Assembly (NCBI RefSeq): GCF_028885415.1
Contig: NZ_CP118527.1
Span: 1,860,001 to 1,924,000 of the forward strand
Origin: Streptomyces coeruleorubidus
GTDB lineage: Bacteria > Actinomycetota > Actinomycetes > Streptomycetales > Streptomycetaceae
Length of the DNA stretch: 64,000 bases
Direction of reading: 5' to 3'
This document shows positions 25,672 through 35,123 of this stretch, one piece after another (the first letter of the stretch is position 1; every line of letters starts with the position of its first letter). The translations under genes and the position numbers were made by a program. Below the pieces are notes generated by a model. The model was given only the letters and a program-made list of their open reading frames with translations. It ran no database searches and had not been told where the DNA came from.

Positions 25672-26672
25672 GCCGCCGCCTCCTCGGCCGCCTGACGGGG
25701 GCTGATCCGCGGCTGGTCCACGGAGGCGAGTACCTCGTCGACGATCTGCGGCCCGGTCACTCCGTCGGCGAGCGCGTCGAAGGAGAGGACCAGGCGGTGC
25801 CCGACGACCTCGTGTGCCAGGTCGCTCACGTCCTCGGGCAGGACGTAGCCGCGGCCCCGCAGCACGGCCAGCGCACGGGCGGCGGCGACCAGGCCGAGGG
25901 TGGCGCGCGGGCCGGCGCCGTGGGCCAGCCGCCGCTCCGGACCGGCCAGTTCACGCGTGGCGCAGACGAGTCGTACGGCGTACTCGGCGACGGCGTGGTG
26001 CACGAACACCTCGTCGGTGGTGCGCTGGAGCGCGACCAGCCGCTCGGGGGTGAGGACCCGGCGCGGGCGGGGCGGGTCGACGCTCATCCGGTAGAGGATG
26101 GCGAGCTCCTCGGACTCGCTGGGCGCGGCGACCTCCACCTTGAGCAGGAAGCGGTCGCGCTGGGCCTCGGGGAGGTGGTAGACGCCCTCGGACTCGATCG
26201 GGTTCTGGGTGGCGAGGACGAGGAAGGGTTCGGGGACGGGGAGCGTGGTGCCGCCGATGGAGACCTGGTGCTCGCCCATGACCTCCAGCAGGGCGGACTG
26301 GACCTTGGCGGGGGCGCGGTTGATCTCGTCGGCCAGGACGATGTTGGCGATGACCGGGCCGGGTTCGATGTCGAAGGTCTCCTGGGAGGGCCGGTAGACG
26401 CGGGTGCCGGTGATGTCGGAGGGGACGAGGTCGGGCGTGAACTGGAGCCGGGCGAACCGTCCGCCCACGACATGCGCCAGGGTCTTCGCGGCGAGCGTCT
26501 TGGCGACGCCCGGCACGCCCTCCAGCAGGCAGTGGCCGCGGGCCAGTACGGCGGTGAACATCCGCTCCACCATGCGGTCCTGGCCGACGATCACCCGCTT
26601 GACCTCGAAGAGGGCCTCTTCCAGGAGCTTGCCGTCGGGGGGCAGGGCGGCCGGTGCGGTGGCCACGGTCAC
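25668..26672 (-). CDS. MoxR-family AAA+ ATPase
   Basis: A 334-residue ATPase. Walker A is GVPGVAKT, Walker B IVLADEINRAPAKVQSALL, sensor 1 LATQNPIE, and the arginine-finger region EAQRDRFLLKVEV. A C-terminal lid domain (about 240-330) completes the fold. GTG 26672 overlaps the upstream stop as GTGA (26669-26672); GTG 26666 is better spaced (8 bases) from the CGGAG site and may be used. It is second in a seven-gene unit with a DUF58 gene, a VWA gene, a protease and a two-component system. Confidence 0.9.
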   Translation of the reverse strand: MTVATAPAALPPDGKLLEEALFEVKRVIVGQDRMVERMFTAVLARGHCLLEGVPGVAKTLAAKTLAHVVGGRFARLQFTPDLVPSDITGTRVYRPSQETFDIEPGPVIANIVLADEINRAPAKVQSALLEVMGEHQVSIGGTTLPVPEPFLVLATQNPIESEGVYHLPEAQRDRFLLKVEVAAPSESEELAILYRMSVDPPRPRRVLTPERLVALQRTTDEVFVHHAVAEYAVRLVCATRELAGPERRLAHGAGPRATLGLVAAARALAVLRGRGYVLPEDVSDLAHEVVGHRLVLSFDALADGVTGPQIVDEVLASVDQPRISPRQAAEEAAA

Positions 26673-26902
26673 AGCTCCGAGGCGGGGTCGCCGCCGCTCG
26701 GGGCGGTGCCGGCGTCCTTCCACGGGCAGTCCTCGCCGCCCGCCGCGCCCCCGCCGGAGGAGGTGCCCTCCTCTACGACGAACCTGACCTGCTCGTGCGG
26801 CGTCTCGTCACCGTCGGCGGCGAGCGCGACACCGCCGCCCGTGAGGCCGGCGGCGGCCAGGACGGAGACGGTGACGATCGCCTTCTTCGTACGACGTGTC
26901 AT
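26669..26902 (-). CDS. Small secreted protein, first gene of the MoxR unit
   Basis: A 77-residue protein with a clear signal peptide (MTRRTKKAIVTVSVLAAAGL, cleavage near ALA-AD). The mature chain of about 48 residues is acidic and Gly/Ser-rich, with one Cys in GEDCPWKD. The start ATG 26900-26902 has AAGGAG about 11 bases upstream. The stop overlaps the MoxR start. No family recognised; its position suggests a cell-envelope factor sensed or processed by the downstream proteins. Confidence 0.75.
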   Translation of the reverse strand: MTRRTKKAIVTVSVLAAAGLTGGGVALAADGDETPHEQVRFVVEEGTSSGGGAAGGEDCPWKDAGTAPSGGDPASEL

Positions 26903-27038
26903 GATCGGTGGCTCCTTCGGCCGTGGGGAACGACGTCGGATACGGAGCCAAGACCATCAGGCGAGGGCGAAAACGGGCTTAAAGGCGGCGTCAAAGAGCG
27001 GGCCGAACGGCAATCGACGGCCAGGACGAGATCATCGC

Positions 27039-27683
27039 TCAGGCCGAGGGCGTGGGCGCGGGGTCGAGGGTGAGCGGAGTCAGGCCCTGGCAATCCGGGG
27101 AAGCCTTGTAGGCCTGTTCGAGTGCCGGGTTGCGGGAGAGCAGGCTCGGCAGGTCGGCGTCCTTCGGCACGGCCGAGTTCACGTCGTCGGCCACCGCCAT
27201 CGGGAATGTGGAGGTGAACACGTCCGACGACGACGCGCCTGCCAGGGTCTTCCGCGCCTTTCCGACCTCGGCGGCAGCGGCCTGAAGTGCCGCGACGTAG
27301 GCGACGGTGACCTCGTCTCCGCCCGCGACGGGTGACGGGCCGATCTCCCGGAACTCCTCGGCCTTCTCCTGGAGCCCTTCGTGGGACGCCCTGACGAAGT
27401 GAGCGAGCTGCTCGCGGGTGGGCTTGCGCGGCACGTAGCTCAGGGCCGCGACGCGCGCCGCGCCCTGCTGGGCCTGGAGGTTCTTGTCGGCGGTGCACAC
27501 CTTGCCCACCCAGGTGCTCATGGCCCGGGTGGGAGCCGGCGCGCTGGACGGGGCGCCGCCGGACGGGTCGGGCGCACCGCCGTCGCTGCCGCCGGACGAG
27601 CACGCGACCAGCCCCACAAGGGCCATGAGCAGCGCGATGGAGGCGGTCGGCACCGGACGAGGCGGTCGTCCACTCGGTGTCAT
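27039..27683 (-). CDS. Putative lipoprotein
   Basis: A 214-residue protein with a lipoprotein signal (hydrophobic IALLMALVGLVAC, C28 in lipobox GLVAC) and then a low-complexity Gly/Ser/Pro linker. The mature domain is mostly helical (VGKVCTADKNLQAQQGAARV, REQLAHFVRASHEGLQEKAEEF) with Cys at WVGKVC and near the C-terminus (SPDCQGL), possibly a disulfide. The function is unknown. It is 136 bases upstream of the MoxR unit on the same strand and may be separate. Confidence 0.78.
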   Translation of the reverse strand: MTPSGRPPRPVPTASIALLMALVGLVACSSGGSDGGAPDPSGGAPSSAPAPTRAMSTWVGKVCTADKNLQAQQGAARVAALSYVPRKPTREQLAHFVRASHEGLQEKAEEFREIGPSPVAGGDEVTVAYVAALQAAAAEVGKARKTLAGASSSDVFTSTFPMAVADDVNSAVPKDADLPSLLSRNPALEQAYKASPDCQGLTPLTLDPAPTPSA

Positions 27684-27813
27684 ATGTCACCTGGCGAAGT
27701 CTCGTTGGGGATCTGGGCGGCAGGAGGATACGCGTCCTTCCCCGGGAGGGGTCCCCAGCGGAGTGCCGTGCTGATCAGCGAGGGTATCTCGCCGTTTCGG
27801 CCGCCACAGGGGG

Positions 27814-29346
27814 CTACGGGTGTTCCGCCCCGTCCTCCAGCCGCTGCCCCCGCAACAGGAACCACGTCGCCACCGCGGCGGCCAGGAGGACCGCCGCGCC
27901 GACGCCCGCCGCGAGGGCCAGGCCGTCGACGAAGGACGTGCGGGCCGCGTCCAGCATCACCGCGGAGGTGTGCGCGGGCATGCTCGCGGCCGCCTCCACG
28001 GCGCCGCCCAGCGACTCGTGGGCCGCGGCCGGTGTGCCTGCCGGACCGGTGAAGTCGCGGTAGACACCGGTCACGATGGAACCGAGCACGGCGATGCCGA
28101 GGGCCGCGCCGAGTTCGTACGCCGTCTCGGACACGGCGGACGCGGAACCGGCCTGCTCCTTGGGCACGCTGGAGAGGATCACGTCGGCGGTCACGGTGAA
28201 CGAGAAACCGGCTCCGACGCCGACCACCAGCAGCGAGGCACCGAGCAGCGGGTAGGCGGTGGACTGGCCGATCACCGTGAGCGCGGCCAGGGCGAGGCCG
28301 ATCGCCGCGAGCCCCCCGGAGACGACGGCCCGCACCGAGAAGCGCCGGGCCGCGCGTCCCGCGACCAGACCGGCCACCACCGCGCCGATCGCGGCGGGCA
28401 GTTCCGCCAGCCCCGCCTCCAACGGGCGCCTGCCCTGGACGAGTTGCAGGTACTGGGAGAGGAAGAACACCAGCCCGGACAGTCCGAGGATGGTCAGCAG
28501 ATCGGCCAGCACCGCCCCGCTGAAGCCGCGGTTGCTGAACAGCCGCATGTCCAGCAGCGGGGCCGGAAGGGTGAACTGGCGGCGTACGAACCCGTAGAGG
28601 GCGGCCACGCCCAGCAGACCCACGGCCAGGGTGTCCCACGCGAAGCCGTGCGTGGCGGCCTCCTTGATCGCGTACACGACACCGACCATGCCGACCAGCG
28701 ACAGCACGACGCTGGCCAGGTCCCAGGGGCCGGGGTTCGCGGTGCGCGACTCGGGCAGCAGCTTGATGCCTACGAGGACCAGGACGGCCATCACGGGCAG
28801 GTTGATCAGGAAGACCGAGCCCCACCAGAAGTGCTCCAGCAGGAACCCGCCGACGATCGGGCCGACGGCGGTACCGGCGGAGGCGGTGGCGCCCCAGATG
28901 CCGACGGCGAAACTGCGTTCGCGCGGGTCGTGGAAGAGGTTGCGGATCAGGGCGAGCGTGGCCGGCATCAGGGTCGCGCCGGCGACGCCGAGCAGCGCCC
29001 GCGCCACGATCAGCGTCTCCGGTGTCGTGGCGTAGGCGTTGAACACGGATATCGTGCCGAACGCCGTGGCACCGACGAGCAGGATCCGCTTGCGGCCTAT
29101 CCGGTCGCCGAGGCTGCCCATGGAGACGAGCAGACCGGCGATGACGAACGAGTAGACGTCGCCGATCCACAGCAGCTGCGTGCCGGAGGGCTTGAGGTCC
29201 TCGCTGATGTAGGGGGTCGCGAGACCGAGGACGGTCGCGTCGACGGCCACCAGCAGCACGGCGAGCACGAGGACGCCGAGCGCGAGCCAGCGGCCCGGGC
29301 GCTTCACCGTCTCGGCCGTCTCAGCCGGCTGCAACGTGCTGGTCAT
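27814..29346 (-). CDS. MFS drug exporter, DHA2 (14-helix) type
   Basis: A 510-residue major facilitator protein with about 14 helices. Motif A is GSLGDRIGRKRILLVG, motif B LIVARALLGVAGATLMPATLALIRN, and motif C of exporters GIWGATASAGTAVGPIVGG. The helix pattern and the C-terminal SSVPKEQAGSASAVSETAYELG match DHA2 multidrug exporters that use the proton gradient. The ATG at 29344-29346 overlaps the TetR stop as ATGA, so regulator and pump are one operon; the palindrome at 29912-29933 is the likely control site. Confidence 0.92.
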   Translation of the reverse strand: MTSTLQPAETAETVKRPGRWLALGVLVLAVLLVAVDATVLGLATPYISEDLKPSGTQLLWIGDVYSFVIAGLLVSMGSLGDRIGRKRILLVGATAFGTISVFNAYATTPETLIVARALLGVAGATLMPATLALIRNLFHDPRERSFAVGIWGATASAGTAVGPIVGGFLLEHFWWGSVFLINLPVMAVLVLVGIKLLPESRTANPGPWDLASVVLSLVGMVGVVYAIKEAATHGFAWDTLAVGLLGVAALYGFVRRQFTLPAPLLDMRLFSNRGFSGAVLADLLTILGLSGLVFFLSQYLQLVQGRRPLEAGLAELPAAIGAVVAGLVAGRAARRFSVRAVVSGGLAAIGLALAALTVIGQSTAYPLLGASLLVVGVGAGFSFTVTADVILSSVPKEQAGSASAVSETAYELGAALGIAVLGSIVTGVYRDFTGPAGTPAAAHESLGGAVEAAASMPAHTSAVMLDAARTSFVDGLALAAGVGAAVLLAAAVATWFLLRGQRLEDGAEHP

Positions 29347-29894
29347 GATTCCTCTCTCCGTAGTGCGCCGCCGAGCAGCAGCTCGACGATCATGTGCTGG
29401 AAGTCCTTGGGGGCGCCCTTGCCGCTCTGCACCATCCAGGCGCCGGAGGCCAGTAGGCCGTAGAGCGCCTCGGTGAGCCAGGCCGGCGTGAGGTCGATGC
29501 GGAACTCGCCGCTGAGCTGGCCGCGCCGGAACAGGGCGGAGATCCGGTCGTCGATCAGGGTCCAGCCCGGGTTCTGCTCCTCGCCCTCGAACAGCTGGTT
29601 CTCGGTGTAGAGGAACCCGAGCAGTCCGGCGGCGGGCTCGATGGCCCCGACCAGCCGGCGCACGGCCTCGCTCGCCGTGCCCTCGTCGAGCCGGGCGGCG
29701 TCCAGCGCGGCCTCGCACTCCGCGATGCCCAGCGACTCCAGCGCGCGGACGAGCGCGTCACGCCCGGCGAAGTGGCGGTGCAGTGTGGCGCGGCTGATCC
29801 CGGCGGTCTTCGCGACCTCGTCCATGGTCGCGGTGGATTTCCGGGTCAGCAGGGCCGCGGCGGTGCGCAGCACGTGGTCAGGATCGACAGCCAT
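29343..29894 (-). CDS. TetR-family transcriptional regulator of the adjacent exporter
   Basis: About 183 residues. The N-terminal helix-turn-helix is VAKTAGISRATLHRHFAGRDALVRALE; the C-terminal domain is all-helical and ligand-binding. ATG 29892-29894 is chosen: an earlier ATG at 29919-29921 lies inside a perfect 22-bp palindrome that must be regulatory DNA, and family members start close to MAVDPDHVLRTAAALL. GGAG is 12 bases upstream. It overlaps the MFS gene by ATGA and likely represses both genes until a drug-like ligand binds. Confidence 0.88.
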   Translation of the reverse strand: MAVDPDHVLRTAAALLTRKSTATMDEVAKTAGISRATLHRHFAGRDALVRALESLGIAECEAALDAARLDEGTASEAVRRLVGAIEPAAGLLGFLYTENQLFEGEEQNPGWTLIDDRISALFRRGQLSGEFRIDLTPAWLTEALYGLLASGAWMVQSGKGAPKDFQHMIVELLLGGALRREES

Positions 29895-29911
29895 GAGACG
29901 ACCATACTCCA

Positions 29912-29933
29912 TATGAGACATGAATGTCTCATA
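29912..29933. promoter_or_regulatory. Operator palindrome for the TetR regulator
   Basis: A perfect 22-bp inverted repeat: TATGAGACAT (29912-29921), centre GA, ATGTCTCATA (29924-29933). It lies about 20-40 bases upstream of the TetR start and overlaps the likely promoter. Confidence 0.75.
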
Positions 29934-29979
29934 CTGGGCGTGGGTGACTCACGGCTGCCGGTGCATGGAGAGGTGGTGA

Positions 29980-30951
29980 TCAGTGCCAGGGCAGTTGGCC
30001 GCGCCGCTCCCAGTACGCCTGCGGTTCCTCGACCAGCGTGGCGAGGCGGGTCAGCTGGTCGTCGTCGAGGTCGACGACCGTCGCGTGCAGGTTGGAGGCG
30101 AGCTGGGTGGTGGTGGCCGCGCCGGAGAGGACGACGCCGGCCCAGGGCTGCCGCAGGATCACCGCCAGGGCGACGGCGTCACAGCCCAGCCCGGTCTCCT
30201 CGGCGATCTCCTTCAGCACGTCCGGCGCGTGCGGCCCCGCGAGGCGGCCGTTGGCCATGCCCTCCTTGACGATCACGGTGAGCCCGGCGTCGTGTGCCTC
30301 GGCGAGGGCGGGCGCGGCGGAGGTCTCCAGCGCGTTGTACGTCGACTGGACGGTACGGAAGAGGGGTTCGCCGTCGACCGTCACGGCGAGGGCGGCGCGG
30401 ATCGCGTCCGCCTGCGCGGGACCGCTGGTGGAGAAGCCGATGGTGAGCCCCTGGGCGGCGGCTTCCGCGAGCTTCGCGTGCAGTTCCTTGTCGGTGAGGG
30501 CCGGGCTGTCCGGGGTCACCGAGTGGATCTGGTAGAGGTCGAGCCGGTCGCCGAACAGGGCGTCGGTCTCGGCGCGCTGCCGTTCGTAGGTGGGCAGGGT
30601 GTGGTCCTTGACCTCGTGCGTCTCGGCGTCGGTGGACCAGTCGGCGGTGTAGGTGTAGCCCCACTTGCTGCCGACGACGATGTCGTCCAGGCCGGGCCTC
30701 GCCTTGAGCCAGTCTGCGAGGAACTCTTCCGAGCGGCCGTAGGAGCGGGCGGCGTCGAAGTAGCGGACGCCTTGGGCGTAGGCGGCGTTCAGGAGTTCAT
30801 GTGTGCGGTTGCGCAGCGTCTCGACGCTGCGGTCGTCTCCGAGGTCTTCGTCTCGGCCGAGGTTGATGTAGCCGGGGCGTCCGACGGCGGCGAGGCCGAG
30901 GCCGATGTGGCAGGTGGGGGTTGTTGCTGTGGCCAGGCGGGCGAAGGGCAT
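29980..30951 (-). CDS. Aldo/keto reductase family oxidoreductase
   Basis: A 323-residue NADPH-dependent reductase of the aldo/keto reductase barrel. The catalytic Asp/Tyr are in YFDAARSYGRSEEFLADWLK and the catalytic Lys in VVGSKWGYTY. Other family stretches are DLYQIHSVTPDSPAL and, near the C-terminus, AVALAVILRQPWAGVVLSGA, the NADPH-phosphate region. The carbonyl substrate is unknown. ATG 30949-30951 is used, with CGGAA upstream. It is downstream of argH on the same strand, separated by a dispersed repeat, so it is probably an independent unit. Confidence 0.88.
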   Translation of the reverse strand: MPFARLATATTPTCHIGLGLAAVGRPGYINLGRDEDLGDDRSVETLRNRTHELLNAAYAQGVRYFDAARSYGRSEEFLADWLKARPGLDDIVVGSKWGYTYTADWSTDAETHEVKDHTLPTYERQRAETDALFGDRLDLYQIHSVTPDSPALTDKELHAKLAEAAAQGLTIGFSTSGPAQADAIRAALAVTVDGEPLFRTVQSTYNALETSAAPALAEAHDAGLTVIVKEGMANGRLAGPHAPDVLKEIAEETGLGCDAVALAVILRQPWAGVVLSGAATTTQLASNLHATVVDLDDDQLTRLATLVEEPQAYWERRGQLPWH

Positions 30952-31050
30952 CGGGGGTTCCGTTCGGTCGGCTGCGGCTTTCGACCAACGTAACCCCCGG
31001 GATGACCTTCGCCTCTGAGATCGGGGCCTGCTGTGTGTTTGCGAGTGCGG

Positions 31051-31091
31051 GTTGTGCGGGGCTGCTCGCGCAGTTCCCCGCGCCCCTGAGG
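31051..31091. repeat. Dispersed GC-rich intergenic repeat, copy C
   Basis: On the minus strand it reads CCTCAGGGGCGCGGGGAACT, continuing GCGCGAGCAGCCCC. This is the core shared with copies at 39837-39883 and 59330-59496. It starts 10 bases past the argH stop and may terminate argH transcription. Confidence 0.65.
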
Positions 31092-31100
31092 CGTTTTCCC

Positions 31101-32546
<1,446 letters not shown>

Positions 32547-32604
32547 CTAGAGAGGTATGGATGTGACGCAGACCTTTATATGCCTACGCCCGGTTCCCGT
32601 CGTG

Positions 32605-33822
32605 CTACGTCCGGATCCCGTCGGGCTGTGCCCGCAGGTGACGCTGTGCCGCGATCTTCGACGACAGGCTGTAGATGTCGATGAAGCCCTTGGCGGCGGA
32701 CTGGTCGAAGGTGTCGCCCGTGTCGTAGGTCGCGAGGTTGAAGTCGTACAGCGACTGCTCCGAGCGCCGGCCGGTGACGACCGCGCGGCCGCCGTGCAGG
32801 GTCATGCGGATGTCGCCGGTGACATGCCGGCTGGCCTCGTCGACGAAGCCGTCCAGGGCGCGCTTGAGCGGGGAGAACCACAGGCCGTCGTAGACCAGCT
32901 CGCTCCAGCGCTGCTCGACGCCCCGCTTGTAGCGGGCGAGTTCGCGCTCGACGGTGACGTTCTCCAGCTCCTGGTGGGCGGTGATCAGGGCGATCGCGCC
33001 GGGAGCCTCGTACACCTCGCGGGACTTGATGCCGACGAGGCGGTCCTCGACCATGTCGATCCGGCCGATGCCCTGGGCTCCGGCGCGCTCGTTGAGCTGC
33101 TGGACGGCCTGGAGCACGGTGACGGGCCTGCCGTCGATGGCGACCGGGGCGCCCTCCTTGAAGGAGATGACCACCTCGTCGGGCTCGCGGGCGACGGCCG
33201 GGTTCTGCGTGTACTCGTAGATGTCCTCGATCGGCGCGTTCCAGATGTCCTCGAGGAAGCCGGTCTCGATGGCGCGGCCGAAGACGTTCTGGTCGATGGA
33301 GTACGGCGACTTCTTGGTGGTCGCGATCGGAAGGCCCTTGTCCTCGCAGAAGGCGATGGCCTTGTCGCGGGTCATGGCGTAGTCGCGGACCGGGGCGATG
33401 CACTTGAGGCCGGGGGCGAGGGCGGCGATGCCGGCCTCGAAGCGGACCTGGTCGTTGCCCTTGCCAGTGCAGCCGTGGGCGACGGTCGTGGCGCCGTGCT
33501 TGCGGGCGGCGGCGACGAGGTGCTTGACGATCGCCGGCCGGGACAGGGCGGAGACCAGCGGGTAGCGGTCCATGTAGAGGGCGTTGGCCTTGATCGCAGG
33601 GAGGCAGTACTCCTCGGCGAACTCGTCCCTTGCGTCGGCCACTTCGGCCTCCACCGCGCCGCACGCGAGGGCGCGCTTGCGGATGACGTCCAGATCCTCG
33701 CCGCCCTGGCCGACGTCCACCGCGACCGCGATGACCTCGGCGCCCGTCTCCTCGGCGATCCAGCCGATGGCGACGGAGGTGTCAAGACCGCCGGAGTAGG
33801 CGAGTACGACGCGCTCGGTCAC
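32605..33822 (-). CDS. argG: Argininosuccinate synthase
   Basis: A 405-residue enzyme joining citrulline and aspartate with ATP. The ATP P-loop is [15 protein letters not shown]. Citrulline/aspartate-binding segments include [15 protein letters not shown] and [17 protein letters not shown]. The C-terminal helix ([15 protein letters not shown]) serves tetramer assembly in the family. The GTG start 33820-33822 is preceded by GAGGGGAAG. Upstream lies a near-consensus promoter overlapped by two ARG-box-like palindromes. In S. coelicolor argG is not beside argH; here it is directly upstream. Confidence 0.96.
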   Translation of the reverse strand: MTERVVLAYSGGLDTSVAIGWIAEETGAEVIAVAVDVGQGGEDLDVIRKRALACGAVEAEVADARDEFAEEYCLPAIKANALYMDRYPLVSALSRPAIVKHLVAAARKHGATTVAHGCTGKGNDQVRFEAGIAALAPGLKCIAPVRDYAMTRDKAIAFCEDKGLPIATTKKSPYSIDQNVFGRAIETGFLEDIWNAPIEDIYEYTQNPAVAREPDEVVISFKEGAPVAIDGRPVTVLQAVQQLNERAGAQGIGRIDMVEDRLVGIKSREVYEAPGAIALITAHQELENVTVERELARYKRGVEQRWSELVYDGLWFSPLKRALDGFVDEASRHVTGDIRMTLHGGRAVVTGRRSEQSLYDFNLATYDTGDTFDQSAAKGFIDIYSLSSKIAAQRHLRAQPDGIRT

Positions 33823-33853
33823 GGGTTCTTCCCCTCACACTGCGATCACTGAC

Positions 33854-33893
33854 CTGCATGATTATGCAGAGCTCCGCATGATTCGTCAATGCA
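33854..33893 (-). promoter_or_regulatory. argG promoter overlapped by two ARG-box-like operators
   Basis: On the minus strand TTGACG (33884-33889) and CATAAT (33861-33866) are separated by 17 bases, a strong housekeeping promoter about 35 bases from the argG start. CTGCAT/ATGCAG (33854-33869) is a perfect palindrome over the -10, and GCAT...ATGC (33876-33893) covers the -35. The two sites are centred about 23 bases apart, as for paired ARG boxes bound by ArgR hexamers. Confidence 0.7.
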
Positions 33894-34041
33894 TCTCGGA
33901 TCGAGGGCCCGATTCCGGCCATGCCGAGATGACTTTGAAGATCCTTTGAACGCGCGCAACCGCTTACCCGTACCTCTCGCCGAACGCAGGCGCCGCGTTT
34001 TGACACCGACGACACCCCCGACCCCCTAGTGAGGCATCCGC

Positions 34042-34983
34042 ATGTCCAGGGCTCTTCCGAAGTACAACAAGCGTCGCGTCGGCTTCATCGGCGGCGCCGC
34101 CGCGGTGGCACTGTCCGGCACGGTGATCGCCGGCTTCGCCCTCGCCGGGGAGACGCCTGACAGCGGCGGGACCAACGCCCGGACACTGGCGGGTCCCGGC
34201 ACCATCACGTGCCCGGACGTCACCGGCGAGCTGCCGGCCATCCCCGCCTCGGCGCAGGCGGAGGTCGACCGCAACCTCGCCCAGCTGAACACCCAGATCG
34301 AGGAGGCCAACAAGCGCCTCGTCGACACCGTCGGCCAGGGCGGACCCAACTTCGTCCAGAACGCCATCCTCGGCCCCCTGGAGGACAAGCGCGTCGCCGC
34401 GATCAACCGCATCGCCACCGCCATCGGGCGCGCCGCCGAGAAGCCGGAGGGCCTGGAGGCCTTCGCCGCCTGCCAGCTCAACGCCGACGGCGGCGCCGGA
34501 GCGGGCGAGGCTGCGGGTGGAGAGGAGGCGGGCGCCGGTGCGGAGGCCGGTGCCGGTGCCGGTGCCGGTGCCGAGGCAGGAGCGGGTGCCGAAGCGGGCG
34601 CGGGCGCCGAAGCGGGCGCGGGCGAGGAAGCCGGCGCGGGCGCCGGAGAGGACGCGGGCGCCGGTGCCGGCGAGGCGGGGAACGCGGGCGCCGGCACGAT
34701 CACCTGCCCGGACGTCGCCTCCCAGCTGCCGGCGATCCCGGCCTCCGCCCAGGCCGAGGTCGACCGCAATCTCGGCCAGCTGGACACCCAGATCGAGGAG
34801 GCCAACAAGCGCCTCGTCGACACCGTCGGCCAGGGCGGGCCCAACTTCGTCCAGAACGCCATCCTCGGCCCGCTGGAGGACAAGCGCGTCGCCGCGATCA
34901 ACCGCATCGCCACCGCCATCGGCCGCACGGCCGAGCGTCCGGCGGGCCTGGACTCCCTGGCCGCCTGCACGCTCACCAAGTGA
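34042..34983 (+). CDS. Secreted protein with two near-identical helical domains
   Basis: A 313-residue protein. After a basic start and hydrophobic segment (about 13-36: signal peptide or anchor), residues about 53-148 and 218-313 are two copies of one domain, almost identical in sequence. Each begins TITCPDV, continues LPAIPASAQAEVDRNLAQL and KRLVDTVGQGGPNFVQNAIL, and ends with AAC near its last residues. The Cys pairs are C57/C144 and C222/C309, likely one disulfide per domain. An Ala/Gly/Glu linker of about 67 residues separates them. The start has GAGG 7 bases upstream; a hairpin ends the gene. No known family recognised. Confidence 0.8.
   Translation: MSRALPKYNKRRVGFIGGAAAVALSGTVIAGFALAGETPDSGGTNARTLAGPGTITCPDVTGELPAIPASAQAEVDRNLAQLNTQIEEANKRLVDTVGQGGPNFVQNAILGPLEDKRVAAINRIATAIGRAAEKPEGLEAFAACQLNADGGAGAGEAAGGEEAGAGAEAGAGAGAGAEAGAGAEAGAGAEAGAGEEAGAGAGEDAGAGAGEAGNAGAGTITCPDVASQLPAIPASAQAEVDRNLGQLDTQIEEANKRLVDTVGQGGPNFVQNAILGPLEDKRVAAINRIATAIGRTAERPAGLDSLAACTLTK
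34198..34485 (+). repeat. Domain-encoding duplication, copy 1
   Basis: Encodes residues 53-148. It matches 34693-34980 over almost its full length at both protein and DNA level (for example CGCATCGCCACCGCCATCGG in both), pointing to recent duplication or gene conversion. Confidence 0.8.
34693..34980 (+). repeat. Domain-encoding duplication, copy 2
   Basis: Encodes residues 218-313, the partner of 34198-34485. The main differences cluster at the ends (TGELP versus ASQLP; AAEKPEGLEA versus TAERPAGLDS). Confidence 0.8.
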
Positions 34984-34996
34984 GGTGACAGGCGCT

Positions 34997-35033
34997 GTGG
35001 CCGCCCCGCGTGAGCGCCGGCCGGGGCGGCCAC
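34997..35033 (+). terminator. Intrinsic terminator
   Basis: GTGGCCGCCCCG (34997-35008) and CGGGGCGGCCAC (35022-35033) form a 12-bp perfect stem, 13 bases past the stop of the duplicated-domain gene. Confidence 0.75.
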
Positions 35034-35085
35034 GGGCAGGCGCCGGGGGCGGGGTCCGGCAGAGGTGACCGGATCCCGCAATTTC

Positions 35086-35123
35086 TTAGGCACCCGAAAG
35101 GTCTTCACCCATAATCTTTAGAC
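35086..35123 (+). promoter_or_regulatory. Promoter giving a probable leaderless transcript
   Basis: TTAGGC (35086-35091), 18-base spacer, CATAAT (35110-35115). Only eight bases separate the -10 from the ATG at 35124 and there is no Shine-Dalgarno sequence, so transcription probably starts at the A of the start codon. Confidence 0.5.
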
